A DNA stretch of 64,000 nt. Source: CAMLOF01 sp041913045 (lineage in GTDB: Bacteria; Pseudomonadota; Gammaproteobacteria; Burkholderiales; Burkholderiaceae_C). The stretch is from positions 62,001-126,000 of the forward strand of contig JAYSGB010000004.1 in assembly GCA_041913045.1 (NCBI GenBank), written 5' to 3'. How positions within the stretch are numbered: position 1 is the first letter of the stretch; every line of letters starts with the position of its first letter. Under the pieces are notes generated by a model. That model saw nothing but the letters and a program-made list of their open reading frames with translations. It searched no databases and was not told the origin of the DNA. Shown here piece by piece: positions 1 through 8,751 of the stretch. The translations under genes were made by a program, and so were the position numbers.

Positions 1-1
1 G

Positions 2-3000
2 ATGAAAACCCAACCGTTCTACATCGACGCACCCGATTTCGACGAAAACGCCCCGATTTCGCTACAGCTCCACGTACTGTGCGACAAGCTAAACCAGATG
101 GGTTATGAAGCCTACGTAAGGGCAACGTGCGTCAAGTTGAACGGTAGGTTATGGACACCCCGCCTTACACCTCAAGTTCAAGCGGCGCACTACAAAGCTG
201 GAAAGATCCCTATCAGCGTCACAGGTCGCTCCAGATCAACTCGCGACAATGCGCTGGACATAGGCGTTCTGGCTCATTTCGTACCTGAGGGGCGATGGAA
301 AGACGGTCGCGAGGCACTTACTGGACAGGTGCATCTGACACTGCCGGATCAAAACGACGGGGGACTACGCCTCGATCTTCACATTCCGTATGCAGACCCG
401 ACACTGTTTTGCCCTTTGCAAGCTGGGCAACGACGCGACCAGAGTCAGAGTCAGAGTCAGAGTCAGAGTCAGAGTAAGTTGGTGTACGGGGAGCAATTTC
501 AGTTCCATGGGGGCAAGCTTCGCAAAGAACATGCGGATGCCTACGACCTGTCACCTAACAAAGCTGGGGCTTTGACTGCGCGGGATCGTGCCGCCCTGTT
601 TCAGCAAGCCGACTGCCTGTATGTCTATGAGACAGGCGCCGTTGCTACCGAGGCCCGACTTTGTGGATGCCCGGTGGTCTATGTCTCCAATGACGTGACA
701 CTTGCCACGTCCCCACAAGGTATCTGGAACAACGAAGGCACGTGCCGGGATTCCCTGCCAGCCCCTGGCAGCGAAGAAGCCGTTGCGCTTCAACACGGTG
801 TTGCAAGCTTCCGCCAGCGTTACCTGGAACTGTTTGAACACAGCGCCCAGTCCATTGAGGATTTTGCGCAGCAGGCACACACCCTGGCCGATGCACTGGC
901 CAACAGCCCTGACCACGCAGACAAAGGCTGGGCCCCTGAAGTGCTGGACACCTTGCAGGAATGGATCACTGACAAAAAGGACCGCGCGCAGTACGCCGAG
1001 GCAGCTAAATACCGTCGGATTCAATCCCAATACAAGACCTGGCGCAAGCGGAGTTCCTTGCGAGAAATTGACGCGCAGGTTTACGCCGAACACGTTTCGC
1101 AAGGCAAGGTTTCTCGGCCAGCTGTCATCATTTACAGCGACGGCGAGGACATGGAGTCCATTGCGCGCACCTTGGACAGCCTGGGCCAGAGCCTTTGGCA
1201 ACCTGCCGCCCTTATGGTCGTGGCCCCGTTCGCCTGCCCCGTTCCCCCTGAAGAGCTGGGCGACCAATTCCAGTGGCTCCAGCACAACGGGCAGGCGTTG
1301 CCCGAGGGCTGGCTGACGACCGACGGAATGCCCACGTGGTGCCTGCTGGTCGATGCAGGTGTGACGCTGGAGCCCAATGCAACCATCGAGTTCGCGTTGG
1401 CAATGCAGCCCGACCAAACCCGGCTGGTTTACTGCGACGACGACACCGAGGCGCCCGGCGGCGCCATCCCCCACTTCAAGCCCGACCTGAATGTCGAGTG
1501 GCTGCGCTGCTTCAACTACCTGGGCGGTGCCGTGGCGGTGGACACACGGCTGTGGAGCCAGAGCACCGGCAATGACCGCTTCGATGGCACCTACCGGCTG
1601 GCTTTGCAGCTTGCAGCCAACACTCGTAACCATGGGATAGCCCACGTGGACACGGTGCTGGCGCACCTTCCCGCAAATCAAAGCGCCAACACCCTGGAAC
1701 GACGCGAGGCGCGGGAGTTTGATCACGTTCGCAAGAGCCTCCAGGAGTTCGGCTTGCCCGCGCAGCTTCAAGCCGGAGCAGCATGGGGCAACTGGAGCAT
1801 CGAATACCTTCCCAGCCAGGAACAGAAGGTATCGGTTGTCGTTCCCACCGGCCTGCAGCTTGGTTACCTGAGCTGCCTACTGGCATCGTTCAAAGAATAC
1901 GGCGATCCGGCCATTGCAGAGATCCTTCTCGTCACCAACGAAGACCAGCGCGAAGACGTGCAGGTTGTGGTTGCCCAGGTCGAGCCCGGCATACCGGTGC
2001 GGCTGGTGGTGGTCGAGTCCTCCGACGAGGGCTACAACCACTCGGCGGCATTGAACGCTGGCGCGCGCGAGGCCACGTCGGACCTGATTCTTTTCATGGA
2101 CGACGACACGGAATGCCTGCAACGGCACTGGCTGCGGACGCTGCGGGCGTACTTCGCGCAAGCCGATATTGCCTGCGTTGCCCCACGCCTGGTGCTGCAG
2201 ATGCAGAAGGACGCCACCTTGCAGGGCGGCCCGTTGATGGCGGGCGCCGATGGCCTGTTCCGCCCCTACCTTGGCGAACGCGCCCTGCTGGAAGAAAGGG
2301 GCATGTTCTCGCGCCTGCAGGCTTCACAAGACGTGTCGGCAGTGCCCGGCCACTGTTTCGTCACCCGCCGCCAGACGTGGCAGGAACTGGGTGGCTTCGA
2401 CGAACAGACCTTCAACCTCTACCACGGCGTGACCGACTTCTGCCTGCGTGCGCGCCAACGGGGTTGGCGGCACGTGTGGACCCCTGTGAGCAGCGTGCTC
2501 CACCATGGTTCGAAGACGCTCAACTTCATCCAGCGGGAAACCGAAGTCGCCCTCAGCCTGCGCGACCGTGCCGTGCGTGAACACGAGCAGTGGCAAGAAC
2601 GCTGGGTAGCGTACCTCGGGCGCGACGGAAGCTATAGCCGCCATCTCTCCTTGCATGCTCCATACGAAATCGAAACCGACATCGTCTTGGACTGGCCGCG
2701 CAACCGACAAGAATGTCCGAAACTGTTTGCATTGCCCATCTCCAGTGGATCGGGGCAATACCGTGTAGTGGAACCGCTTGATGCGCTGCAAGCCGCTGGT
2801 CTGGCTCGCACGTGCGTCGTCTTCCCGCGTGCAGACCGCTCGCTGCGCGAACCCACGGTTCTGGAAATTGCGCGGGCGCAGCCCAACACACTAATCGTTC
2901 AACACAGCATCGGAGACCACCACTTCCGCCGTCTGCGCAGCATCCGGCGCGCCTGCCCGGAAATCTTCATCGTGCAGATGGTGGACGATCTGTTCCGCGA

Positions 3001-3730
3001 TCTGCCCTCAAAGCACCATCTGCACAACCTGCACCAGCGCGAAGGCGAGTTGCGAATGCGCGAGGCCATCAGTCTGTGTGACCGCCTAGTCGTATCGACA
3101 CAACCCTTGGCAGATGCCTACCGAGCCTATTGCCCGGACGTGCGCGTGATGCCCAACTGCCTGGACGAAAAAGCCTGGGATGGACTGCGCCACCCGACCA
3201 GAACAGAGCCACGCGCACGCCTGCGCGTGGGCTGGGCAGGCGCCATGCAGCACCTGGACGATCTGGAGATGATCGCCGACGTGGTGCGCGAGCTGGCGAA
3301 CGAGGTGGACTGGATTTTCATGGGCATGTGCCCAGATGTTCTTCGGCCTTATGTCACGGAGTTCCACCCATTCGTGTCCTACGCAGACTATCCCGCCAAG
3401 TTGGCGACTCTGGATCTGGACATTGCCATCGCCCCCTTGCAAAATAACCGTTTCAACGAGTCAAAAAGCAACCTGCGCCTGCTGGAATACGGTGCCATGG
3501 GTTGGCCTGTGGTGTGCTCCGACGTTTACCCGTTCCGCACAGGCAACCCGCCCGTATGGCGTTTGCCAAACGAAGCTCAAGCATGGCTCGAAGCACTCCG
3601 AACTATGATTTTGGCCCCCGATCTTTGTACAAAAATGGGCGATGACCTCAACACATGGGTCAAGAGTAATTTTTACCTATCCGGCCATACCAACGATTGG
3701 CTCGTCTCTCTTATAGGCTCTAAACAATGA
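2..3730 (+). CDS. Multi-domain glycosyltransferase (GT-B-like, two GT2-like and GT4-like modules)
   Basis: A 1242-residue putative glycosyltransferase. About residues 190-230 resemble the C-terminal half of a GT-B enzyme (EARLCGCPVVYVSN). Residues about 372-600 look like a GT2-type segment (VYCDDDTE near 476). Residues about 609-870 form a clearer GT2 domain (VSVVVPT, then LILFMDDDTEC near 698), and about 920-1230 a GT4-like domain with RLRVGWAGAMQHLDDLE near 1073 and SNLRLLEYGAMGWPVV near 1152. Residues 147-158 are six Gln-Ser pairs encoded by a perfect CAGAGT repeat. It overlaps the next glycosyltransferase by ATGA and precedes fliS, so a role in glycosylating flagellin or another surface polymer is inferred. 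The sugar and acceptor are unknown. The start lies at base 2, so no ribosome binding site can be checked and an earlier start is possible. Confidence 0.8.
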   Translation: MKTQPFYIDAPDFDENAPISLQLHVLCDKLNQMGYEAYVRATCVKLNGRLWTPRLTPQVQAAHYKAGKIPISVTGRSRSTRDNALDIGVLAHFVPEGRWKDGREALTGQVHLTLPDQNDGGLRLDLHIPYADPTLFCPLQAGQRRDQSQSQSQSQSQSKLVYGEQFQFHGGKLRKEHADAYDLSPNKAGALTARDRAALFQQADCLYVYETGAVATEARLCGCPVVYVSNDVTLATSPQGIWNNEGTCRDSLPAPGSEEAVALQHGVASFRQRYLELFEHSAQSIEDFAQQAHTLADALANSPDHADKGWAPEVLDTLQEWITDKKDRAQYAEAAKYRRIQSQYKTWRKRSSLREIDAQVYAEHVSQGKVSRPAVIIYSDGEDMESIARTLDSLGQSLWQPAALMVVAPFACPVPPEELGDQFQWLQHNGQALPEGWLTTDGMPTWCLLVDAGVTLEPNATIEFALAMQPDQTRLVYCDDDTEAPGGAIPHFKPDLNVEWLRCFNYLGGAVAVDTRLWSQSTGNDRFDGTYRLALQLAANTRNHGIAHVDTVLAHLPANQSANTLERREAREFDHVRKSLQEFGLPAQLQAGAAWGNWSIEYLPSQEQKVSVVVPTGLQLGYLSCLLASFKEYGDPAIAEILLVTNEDQREDVQVVVAQVEPGIPVRLVVVESSDEGYNHSAALNAGAREATSDLILFMDDDTECLQRHWLRTLRAYFAQADIACVAPRLVLQMQKDATLQGGPLMAGADGLFRPYLGERALLEERGMFSRLQASQDVSAVPGHCFVTRRQTWQELGGFDEQTFNLYHGVTDFCLRARQRGWRHVWTPVSSVLHHGSKTLNFIQRETEVALSLRDRAVREHEQWQERWVAYLGRDGSYSRHLSLHAPYEIETDIVLDWPRNRQECPKLFALPISSGSGQYRVVEPLDALQAAGLARTCVVFPRADRSLREPTVLEIARAQPNTLIVQHSIGDHHFRRLRSIRRACPEIFIVQMVDDLFRDLPSKHHLHNLHQREGELRMREAISLCDRLVVSTQPLADAYRAYCPDVRVMPNCLDEKAWDGLRHPTRTEPRARLRVGWAGAMQHLDDLEMIADVVRELANEVDWIFMGMCPDVLRPYVTEFHPFVSYADYPAKLATLDLDIAIAPLQNNRFNESKSNLRLLEYGAMGWPVVCSDVYPFRTGNPPVWRLPNEAQAWLEALRTMILAPDLCTKMGDDLNTWVKSNFYLSGHTNDWLVSLIGSKQ
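440..475 (+). repeat. Six perfect tandem copies of CAGAGT inside the glycosyltransferase gene
   Basis: Six uninterrupted CAGAGT units run from 440 to 475 and encode (Gln-Ser)6. The unit is six bases, so gain or loss changes protein length by two residues without breaking the frame. Perfect short repeats of this kind are prone to slipped-strand mispairing. Confidence 0.95.
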
Positions 3731-4413
3731 ATCCAAGCATTCGATTCGTAGTCGCAACTCGCGAAAGCACCAATGACTTTTTTACAAAAACAGCAACTGG
3801 GCGCTCTCTTGCTTTTTACAATCCACCCGGTGTTGAACTTATTCTGTACCCGGAAAACAAATCCGGACTCTCCAAAGTCTACAACCAAGCCATAGAAGAA
3901 TCTCAAAATAATTCATGCATTATGGTATTTTCCCATGATGACATTCATTTTATTGATTTTTATTGGCAATCGAAAATTTTTGAAGCACTGAAATATTTTG
4001 AAATAATTGGACTAGCCGGGAACAAAAAAATAGAAAAAAAACAACCATCCTGGCTCTTCATAGATGAGAAATTTACTATATCCAGCAAAGACAACCTAAG
4101 TGGAGTAGTTGGGCATGGCACTCAGTTTCCGCCAAAAAACTTAAGTGTATATGGACCTCCATGTCAACAGGTCAAACTTCTTGATGGCCTATTTTTGTTT
4201 TGCAAAAATCAGACATTATTAAAAAACGACATTCGATTCGATGAAAGATTTGATTTTCATTTTTATGACTTAGACCTGTGCCGAACTGCAAATTTAAAAG
4301 ATATATCACTTGGGACATGGGATATATCAGTAATACACGAAAGCCAGGGGAATCTATCATCGCCATCCTGGAATGAGAATCGAATTAAATATTTCGAGAA
4401 ATGGGGAAACTAA
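3727..4413 (+). CDS. Glycosyltransferase, GT2-like, AT-rich
   Basis: A 228-residue protein whose ATG overlaps the stop of the upstream glycosyltransferase (ATGA at 3727-3730), so the two are translationally coupled. It begins with a GT-A-like strand (IRFVVATRES), has an acidic FSHDDIHF motif near residue 70 in the place of a metal-binding DxD, and a later FHFYDLDLCRTA segment resembling the end of small GT2 domains. The coding DNA is visibly AT-rich with long A and T runs, unlike the GC-rich flagellar genes, which suggests recent acquisition. Substrate is unknown. A role with the neighbouring methyltransferase in building or capping a surface glycan is inferred from position. Confidence 0.7.
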   Translation: MNPSIRFVVATRESTNDFFTKTATGRSLAFYNPPGVELILYPENKSGLSKVYNQAIEESQNNSCIMVFSHDDIHFIDFYWQSKIFEALKYFEIIGLAGNKKIEKKQPSWLFIDEKFTISSKDNLSGVVGHGTQFPPKNLSVYGPPCQQVKLLDGLFLFCKNQTLLKNDIRFDERFDFHFYDLDLCRTANLKDISLGTWDISVIHESQGNLSSPSWNENRIKYFEKWGN

Positions 4414-4414
4414 A

Positions 4415-5113
4415 ATGAAGCAAACACCTGTTCACCAACAACATAATCCAGACTTATTATCGGTCATACCGAAAAAATTAAATAAAATAATTGAAGTCGG
4501 ATGTAGCTCAGGCGCACTTGCAAGAGAATACAAAAGAACAAATCCGAATTCCGAGTATTTAGGAATTGAGATATCCGAAGATTATGCAAAACTAGCGAGC
4601 AAATATTGCGACAAAACCATCATTATGGACATCGAGTGCGCTGACGACAACTTCTACCTAGATCTTAAAGGAACCGATTGCTGGGTATTCGGAGATACAC
4701 TTGAGCACTTAAAAAATCCATGGGCCGTTCTACAAAAAATCAAGGGCACCATATCTGAAAATGGCTACATTGCTGCCTGCATCCCAAACGCACAACACTG
4801 GTCAATTCAAGCAAGGCTAAGCATTGGCGATTTTCGCTATCAAAGCAGCGGCCTAATGGATATAACACACTTAAGATGGTTTACCCGACAGACCATAATT
4901 GAATTATTTAGTAATTCAGGATTTTCAATAGAAGTAGGTTTTCCGAGAATTTTTGCAGAACCTGAACGAGACAACTATCTTCCGATTATCGGACTTATGG
5001 CAAAAGCCGCAGGAGCAGACCCAGAGCAATCAATGAAGGATGCAATACCACTGCAATATGTCATACTTGCAAAAAACACAAATCAACAACACATTCAAAA
5101 CCATCAAAAATGA
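4415..5113 (+). CDS. Class I SAM-dependent methyltransferase, AT-rich
   Basis: A 232-residue protein of the Methyltransf_23/11 type. Motif I is IIEVGCSSGALAREY near residue 25, followed by an acidic LGIEIS strand end, WVFGDTLEHLKNP (motif IV region) and AACIPNAQHWS. The ATG at 4415 was chosen because it follows the upstream stop (4411-4413) by one base; a start at 4373 would overlap the glycosyltransferase by 41 bases. The AT-rich composition matches the preceding gene, so the two probably moved together. Such enzymes beside flagellar genes often modify the flagellin glycan, but the acceptor is not shown here. Confidence 0.75.
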   Translation: MKQTPVHQQHNPDLLSVIPKKLNKIIEVGCSSGALAREYKRTNPNSEYLGIEISEDYAKLASKYCDKTIIMDIECADDNFYLDLKGTDCWVFGDTLEHLKNPWAVLQKIKGTISENGYIAACIPNAQHWSIQARLSIGDFRYQSSGLMDITHLRWFTRQTIIELFSNSGFSIEVGFPRIFAEPERDNYLPIIGLMAKAAGADPEQSMKDAIPLQYVILAKNTNQQHIQNHQK

Positions 5114-5239
5114 CACTCATTCACAACCGTTGACGCAAAGAAAATCCAATCTATATATCTATGCAACATGAACTTTCAATGCGTTTAAGAATCCGCAACC
5201 TATAGAATGCAGTTATAAAACAGATCAAGTTCGACGCCC

Positions 5240-5650
5240 ATGACCCCCAGCAACCGCCGCGCCGCATCCGCCTACCGCAGCATCGGCATAGAGACCCGAG
5301 CTGTCGGACATGACCAGCACCAGCTCGTCGCACTGATGTACGAGTCGCTGCTGGAGAGCCTGAACGCCGCCATAGGCGCTATGGCCCAGCGCGACATCGC
5401 CTCAAAGGTCAACCACATCAACAAGGCCCTGCGCATCCTGCAGGAGGGCCTGTACGCCAACCTCGACCTTGAGCGCGGCGGCGAAATCAGCGCCAACCTG
5501 GCAGCGGTTTACGACTACGCTGGCATGGCCTTGACCCAGGCCAACATGAAGAACGACCCAGCGAAAATCCACGAAGTCATAGCCATGATCAAGCCCATCG
5601 CTGAAGCATGGGCCCAAATCCGCAACGACCAGACGGGTGCCGCAGGTTGA
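5240..5650 (+). CDS. fliS: Flagellar export chaperone FliS
   Basis: A 136-residue FliS, the cytosolic chaperone that binds the C-terminus of flagellin and prevents premature polymerisation before type III export. Family features are the N-terminal AYRSIGIETR, the HQLVALMYESLLESLNAA helix, and the second half beginning NHINKALRILQEGLYANLDLERGGEISANL. Composition returns to high GC here, marking the right edge of the AT-rich block. The 126-base gap upstream holds no promoter I can define. fliT copies follow downstream. Confidence 0.93.
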   Translation: MTPSNRRAASAYRSIGIETRAVGHDQHQLVALMYESLLESLNAAIGAMAQRDIASKVNHINKALRILQEGLYANLDLERGGEISANLAAVYDYAGMALTQANMKNDPAKIHEVIAMIKPIAEAWAQIRNDQTGAAG

Positions 5651-5755
5651 GGTGATGCTGGCGAAACGTCGGTATTCAAAACGTGTGTGCTGTCCTCGGG
5701 GTTTTAAACGATGAATACCCCGACACGAACACGGTTCTTCCGGGGCTATCGCGCC

Positions 5756-5782
5756 TCAACACATCGGCTGGACAGCCGATAA
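5756..5782 (+). promoter_or_regulatory. Sigma-28 (FliA) promoter of the first fliT
   Basis: TCAAC at 5756-5760, a 14-base spacer, then GCCGATAA at 5775-5782. The -10 element is identical to the FliA consensus and the spacing matches TAAAG-N14-GCCGATAA. The -35 is degenerate. The fliT ATG is at 5816. Confidence 0.75.
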
Positions 5783-5815
5783 CACTCATAAGAACAACGA
5801 ACGCACCGCACACCC

Positions 5816-6118
5816 ATGACCACCTCTCTTTTGGCCCAGTACCAATCCATCGAGCGCACCAGCGAGCGCATGCTACAGGCCGCGCGTCAGGGCAACTGGC
5901 AGGAAGTCACCCGGCTTGAGAGCGTTTGCGGCGAGCAAGTCCAGCGCGCCCGCGATCTGGCCTGTTCGGCCACACTCTCCCCCACTGAAAAAGCGAGCAA
6001 GCAGCGCCTCATGCTGGCCATTCTGCGTCACGAAGCCCAGATCCGCTCCTTGTCTGAACCCTGGATGGCGGACCTCAGCCACCTGCTGGGCACAGGTCCA
6101 AACGCCATGCGTCACTGA
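5816..6118 (+). CDS. fliT: FliT-like flagellar chaperone, copy 1
   Basis: A 100-residue helical protein of FliT size, beginning LLAQYQSIERTSERMLQAA and containing TEKASKQRLMLAILRHEAQIRSL. FliT chaperones the filament cap FliD and in enteric bacteria also binds FlhDC. It has its own sigma-28 promoter just upstream and is followed by a clear paralogue. The two align end to end (ILRHEAQIRSLSEPW against ILRHDAQIRELAEPW). Which one serves FliD cannot be told from sequence. Confidence 0.8.
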   Translation: MTTSLLAQYQSIERTSERMLQAARQGNWQEVTRLESVCGEQVQRARDLACSATLSPTEKASKQRLMLAILRHEAQIRSLSEPWMADLSHLLGTGPNAMRH

Positions 6119-6134
6119 ATCCTTCACATCCTGG

Positions 6135-6161
6135 TCAAGTTCACGCATACTTTGCCGATAA
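6135..6161 (+). promoter_or_regulatory. Sigma-28 (FliA) promoter of the second fliT
   Basis: TCAAG at 6135-6139, 14 bases, then a perfect GCCGATAA at 6154-6161. The -35 differs from TAAAG by one base. The downstream ATG is at 6203. Confidence 0.82.
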
Positions 6162-6202
6162 GAACTACAGGAACGACGAAGAAATAACGCAAGGAACGCA
6201 TC

Positions 6203-6502
6203 ATGCTGACGCTGCTGGACTACTACCAGGCCATCGAAAACACCAGCTCCCAGATGCTCCAGGCCGCAGAGGCCGACGACTGGGATGAAGTGGTTCGTCT
6301 GGAGGGGGCTTGTGCCGTGCTGATCGAACAGCTGCGCGAGCGTTCTGGCGCCATCGACTTGACGGCTGAAGAGCGGGCCGAAAAACACCGCATCATGATG
6401 ACCATCCTGCGCCACGACGCGCAGATCCGAGAGTTGGCCGAGCCCTGGATTGACGATCTGGGACAGATGATGCAGGTGCAGCGCCCAGTGCAGCTGCACT
6501 GA
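6203..6502 (+). CDS. FliT-like flagellar chaperone, copy 2
   Basis: A 99-residue paralogue of the preceding FliT, starting LLDYYQAIENTSSQMLQAAEADDWDEV. The core ERAEKHRIMMTILRHDAQIREL matches copy 1 at roughly half of positions, while the C-terminal tails differ. It is separately promoted by sigma-28, so both copies should be late flagellar genes. It converges on fliE. A divided role (FliD chaperone against regulator or other export client) is inference. Confidence 0.75.
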   Translation: MLTLLDYYQAIENTSSQMLQAAEADDWDEVVRLEGACAVLIEQLRERSGAIDLTAEERAEKHRIMMTILRHDAQIRELAEPWIDDLGQMMQVQRPVQLH

Positions 6503-6529
6503 GGCACACCAACGCAGGCGACTGTTGCG

Positions 6530-6844
6530 TCAGACCTGCATGTTCATCACATCGGTGTAGGCCTGCATCATGCGGTTGCGCACATGCAACGCAGCCTGGA
6601 AGCCGATCTGAGCCTTCTGCATAGCCAGCATCGTTTCTTCAAGGCTGACGTTGGGGTTGCCCATTTGAACCTGGGTCTGCAATTCCGACGACTTGTTCTG
6701 CGCTGCGCTCACGTTTTGCAGCGCGGTCTTGAACGCCGCCCCAAAGCCCTCTTGCGCGCCGCCCACGGCACCGCCTGCCGTGGCTTTGGGCTGCCGCACG
6801 GCGGTCAAATTGGCAGTATTCAGTAGGGTCAGGCGCAGGTCCAT
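6530..6844 (-). CDS. fliE: Flagellar hook-basal body protein FliE
   Basis: A 104-residue FliE, which joins the MS ring to the proximal rod. The C-terminal half is typical: NPNVSLEETMLAMQKAQIGF followed by ALHVRNRMMQAYTDVMNMQV. The start at 6844 was chosen because GAGGAG lies 8 bases upstream; a longer frame to 6916 lacks family similarity. It is divergent from fliF, with 187 bases between the starts that contain the hairpin described below. Confidence 0.93.
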   Translation of the reverse strand: MDLRLTLLNTANLTAVRQPKATAGGAVGGAQEGFGAAFKTALQNVSAAQNKSSELQTQVQMGNPNVSLEETMLAMQKAQIGFQAALHVRNRMMQAYTDVMNMQV

Positions 6845-6918
6845 GGCACAGCTCCTCGGAGCAAGACTTTCAGATGGCGCAATCCTACGGGTGCAGCCGC
6901 TCAAACTTAAACGCAAAC

Positions 6919-6944
6919 AAAGGCCCTAACACCGGCCTTTTTTT
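6919..6944 (+). terminator. Intrinsic terminator hairpin upstream of fliF
   Basis: AAAGGCC (6919-6925), an 8-base loop, GGCCTTT (6934-6940), then further T residues to 6944. Read on the plus strand it would stop transcripts coming from the sigma-28 fliT promoters through antisense fliE before they reach fliF. Confidence 0.75.
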
Positions 6945-6945
6945 G

Positions 6946-6975
6946 CTTTAGCCCGGCCATCTGGCTCTCATAATC
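6946..6975 (+). promoter_or_regulatory. Candidate fliF operon promoter CTTTAG-N17-CATAATC
   Basis: CTTTAG at 6946-6951, 17 bases, CATAATC at 6969-6975. The same two elements with the same 17-base spacing, and the same distance from a terminator hairpin, occur upstream of fliL. Assignment as a class II flagellar promoter is inference from this repetition. Confidence 0.55.
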
Positions 6976-7031
6976 CTTCCAGACAAGGACCGGGCAAGGC
7001 GCCCGGCACCGGTACACCTCGACACCAGAAC

Positions 7032-8732
7032 ATGAACACCGCCGTCGCCGAGATCGATAACACCCTGCCCGCCACGCCGTCCAACCCGCTAGTGGCTGGG
7101 TTTTCGCGCTTGAGCGGCGCACGCAAGGTGATGCTGGCCCTGGGCGCCCTGGCCATGGTAGGGGTGCTGGCAGCAGGCTTCTATATGGCCAACCGGCCGG
7201 ACTACCGTGTTCTCTACGCCAACCTGTCTGACAAGGACGGCGGGGCCGTTCTGGCCCAGTTGTCTCAATTGAACATTCCCTACAAGCACGCAGACGGCGG
7301 CAGCGCCATCCTGGTGCCTGCAGACAAGGTGCACGACACACGGCTTCGCCTCGCATCGCAAGGCCTGCCACGCGGCTCCACCGTGGGGTTTGAACTGCTG
7401 GACACCACGCGCCTGGGCATGACGCAGTTCCAGGAGCGGCTGACCTTCCAGCGCGGCCTCGAAGGTGAGCTGATTCGCTCCATCACTGCCTTGAGTTCCG
7501 TGTCTGATGCCCGTGTGCATCTGGCCCTGCCCAACCAGAACGGCTTCTTCCGCGAACAGCAAAAGCCTTCTGCCAGCGTGCTGCTCACGCTCTACCCCGG
7601 CCGCACGCTCGACCGCACGCAAATTGCGGGCATCGTGCACCTGGTGGCCAGCAGCGTCCCTGAGCTCAACCCCAAGGCCGTGAGTGTGGTGGACCAGAAC
7701 GGCAACCTTCTCTCCCAGACTGCGGATGGCGAAGCGGGTGGCCCCGACTCCAAGCAGATCGAATACACCCGCATGCTGGAGAAGATGTACACCCAGCGCA
7801 TCATCGACCTGCTGGAGCCCGTGCTTGGCCGCGACAACGTGCGCGCGCAGGTCACTGCCGATGTGGACTTCTCGCAAACCGAACAGACCAGCGAACAGCA
7901 CCGCCCCAACCAGAACGGCGAGCCCAGCGCAGTGCGCAGCCAGCAATTGGTTGAAGCAGGCAGTGCCGTGGGCCAGACTGCCCCCGGTGTGCCTGGTGCG
8001 GTGGCCAATCAGGCACCTGGCGCCACCACAGCTCCCGTCAATGGGCAACCTGCCCAGGTAGGCGTGGTGCCCGGCGCCAACGTGCAGAACGGCAGCACCG
8101 ACGCCAACCGCCGCCGCGAGCAGGTCATCAATTACGAGGTGGACAAGACCGTGATGGTCACCCGCAACGCAACGGGAACTATCCGCCGGTTGACAGCCGC
8201 CGTCGTGCTGAACCACAAGGCTGGCACCGACCGGCGCGGTCAACCCACCACCGAACCGCTGCCTGCAGAGCAGATGGAGCAAATCAACGCACTCGTGCGC
8301 GAAGCCATCGGCTTCAACTCCAACCGTGGCGACTCGGTCAACGTGATGAACACCGCGTTCACCAAGGCGAGCAGCGACGTCACCGAAGTACCGTGGTGGA
8401 AGCAGCCCGACACCCAGGACCTGGCCCGTAGCCTGGCCTGGCCCGCTGGCATGCTCCTGCTCGGCCTGATCCTCTTCCTCGGCATGGTGCGCCCGACGCT
8501 CAAGCTGATGCGCTCCCCTGCCCAGAACGAGAAACCCGAGATTGCGCAGCTTGACGCCATCGTGGACGACCAGCCCCAACGCCCCGGCTTGCCCACACCG
8601 GTGCAAAATGAGGCCACGGCCGAAATGTTGCGGCTGGAAGACGCCAAGCGACTGGCACGAGATAACCCGGTCGCCGTGGCGAACATCATCAAGGGCTGGG
8701 TCAACGGTGAAGGCTCTCAGGCGGCCACCTGA
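7032..8732 (+). CDS. fliF: Flagellar MS-ring protein FliF
   Basis: A 566-residue FliF, normal length. It forms the inner-membrane MS ring that anchors the C-ring and the export gate. The first membrane helix is residues 33-53, followed by the ring-building motifs (YRVLYANLSDKDGGAVLAQL, ARVHLALPNQNGFFREQQKP). A low-complexity Gly/Ala/Pro/Gln stretch sits near residues 290-350, and a second helix (WPAGMLLLGLILFLGMVRP) near 455-480. The C-terminal tail (EMLRLEDAKRLARDNPVAVANIIKGWV) is the FliG-binding part. First gene of fliFGHIJK. Confidence 0.97.
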   Translation: MNTAVAEIDNTLPATPSNPLVAGFSRLSGARKVMLALGALAMVGVLAAGFYMANRPDYRVLYANLSDKDGGAVLAQLSQLNIPYKHADGGSAILVPADKVHDTRLRLASQGLPRGSTVGFELLDTTRLGMTQFQERLTFQRGLEGELIRSITALSSVSDARVHLALPNQNGFFREQQKPSASVLLTLYPGRTLDRTQIAGIVHLVASSVPELNPKAVSVVDQNGNLLSQTADGEAGGPDSKQIEYTRMLEKMYTQRIIDLLEPVLGRDNVRAQVTADVDFSQTEQTSEQHRPNQNGEPSAVRSQQLVEAGSAVGQTAPGVPGAVANQAPGATTAPVNGQPAQVGVVPGANVQNGSTDANRRREQVINYEVDKTVMVTRNATGTIRRLTAAVVLNHKAGTDRRGQPTTEPLPAEQMEQINALVREAIGFNSNRGDSVNVMNTAFTKASSDVTEVPWWKQPDTQDLARSLAWPAGMLLLGLILFLGMVRPTLKLMRSPAQNEKPEIAQLDAIVDDQPQRPGLPTPVQNEATAEMLRLEDAKRLARDNPVAVANIIKGWVNGEGSQAAT

Positions 8733-8751
8733 GCCCAAGAGGTGAACAGGC

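Noticed and set aside
551..1771. Long open frame of 406 codons on the minus strand inside the first glycosyltransferase
   Set aside because: Typical shadow frame in high-GC DNA; no recognisable protein features, while the plus strand carries clear glycosyltransferase motifs.
5696..5723. Hairpin TCGGGGT/ACCCCGA between fliS and the first fliT
   Set aside because: Seven base pairs with a 14-base loop and no U-tract; insufficient for a terminator.
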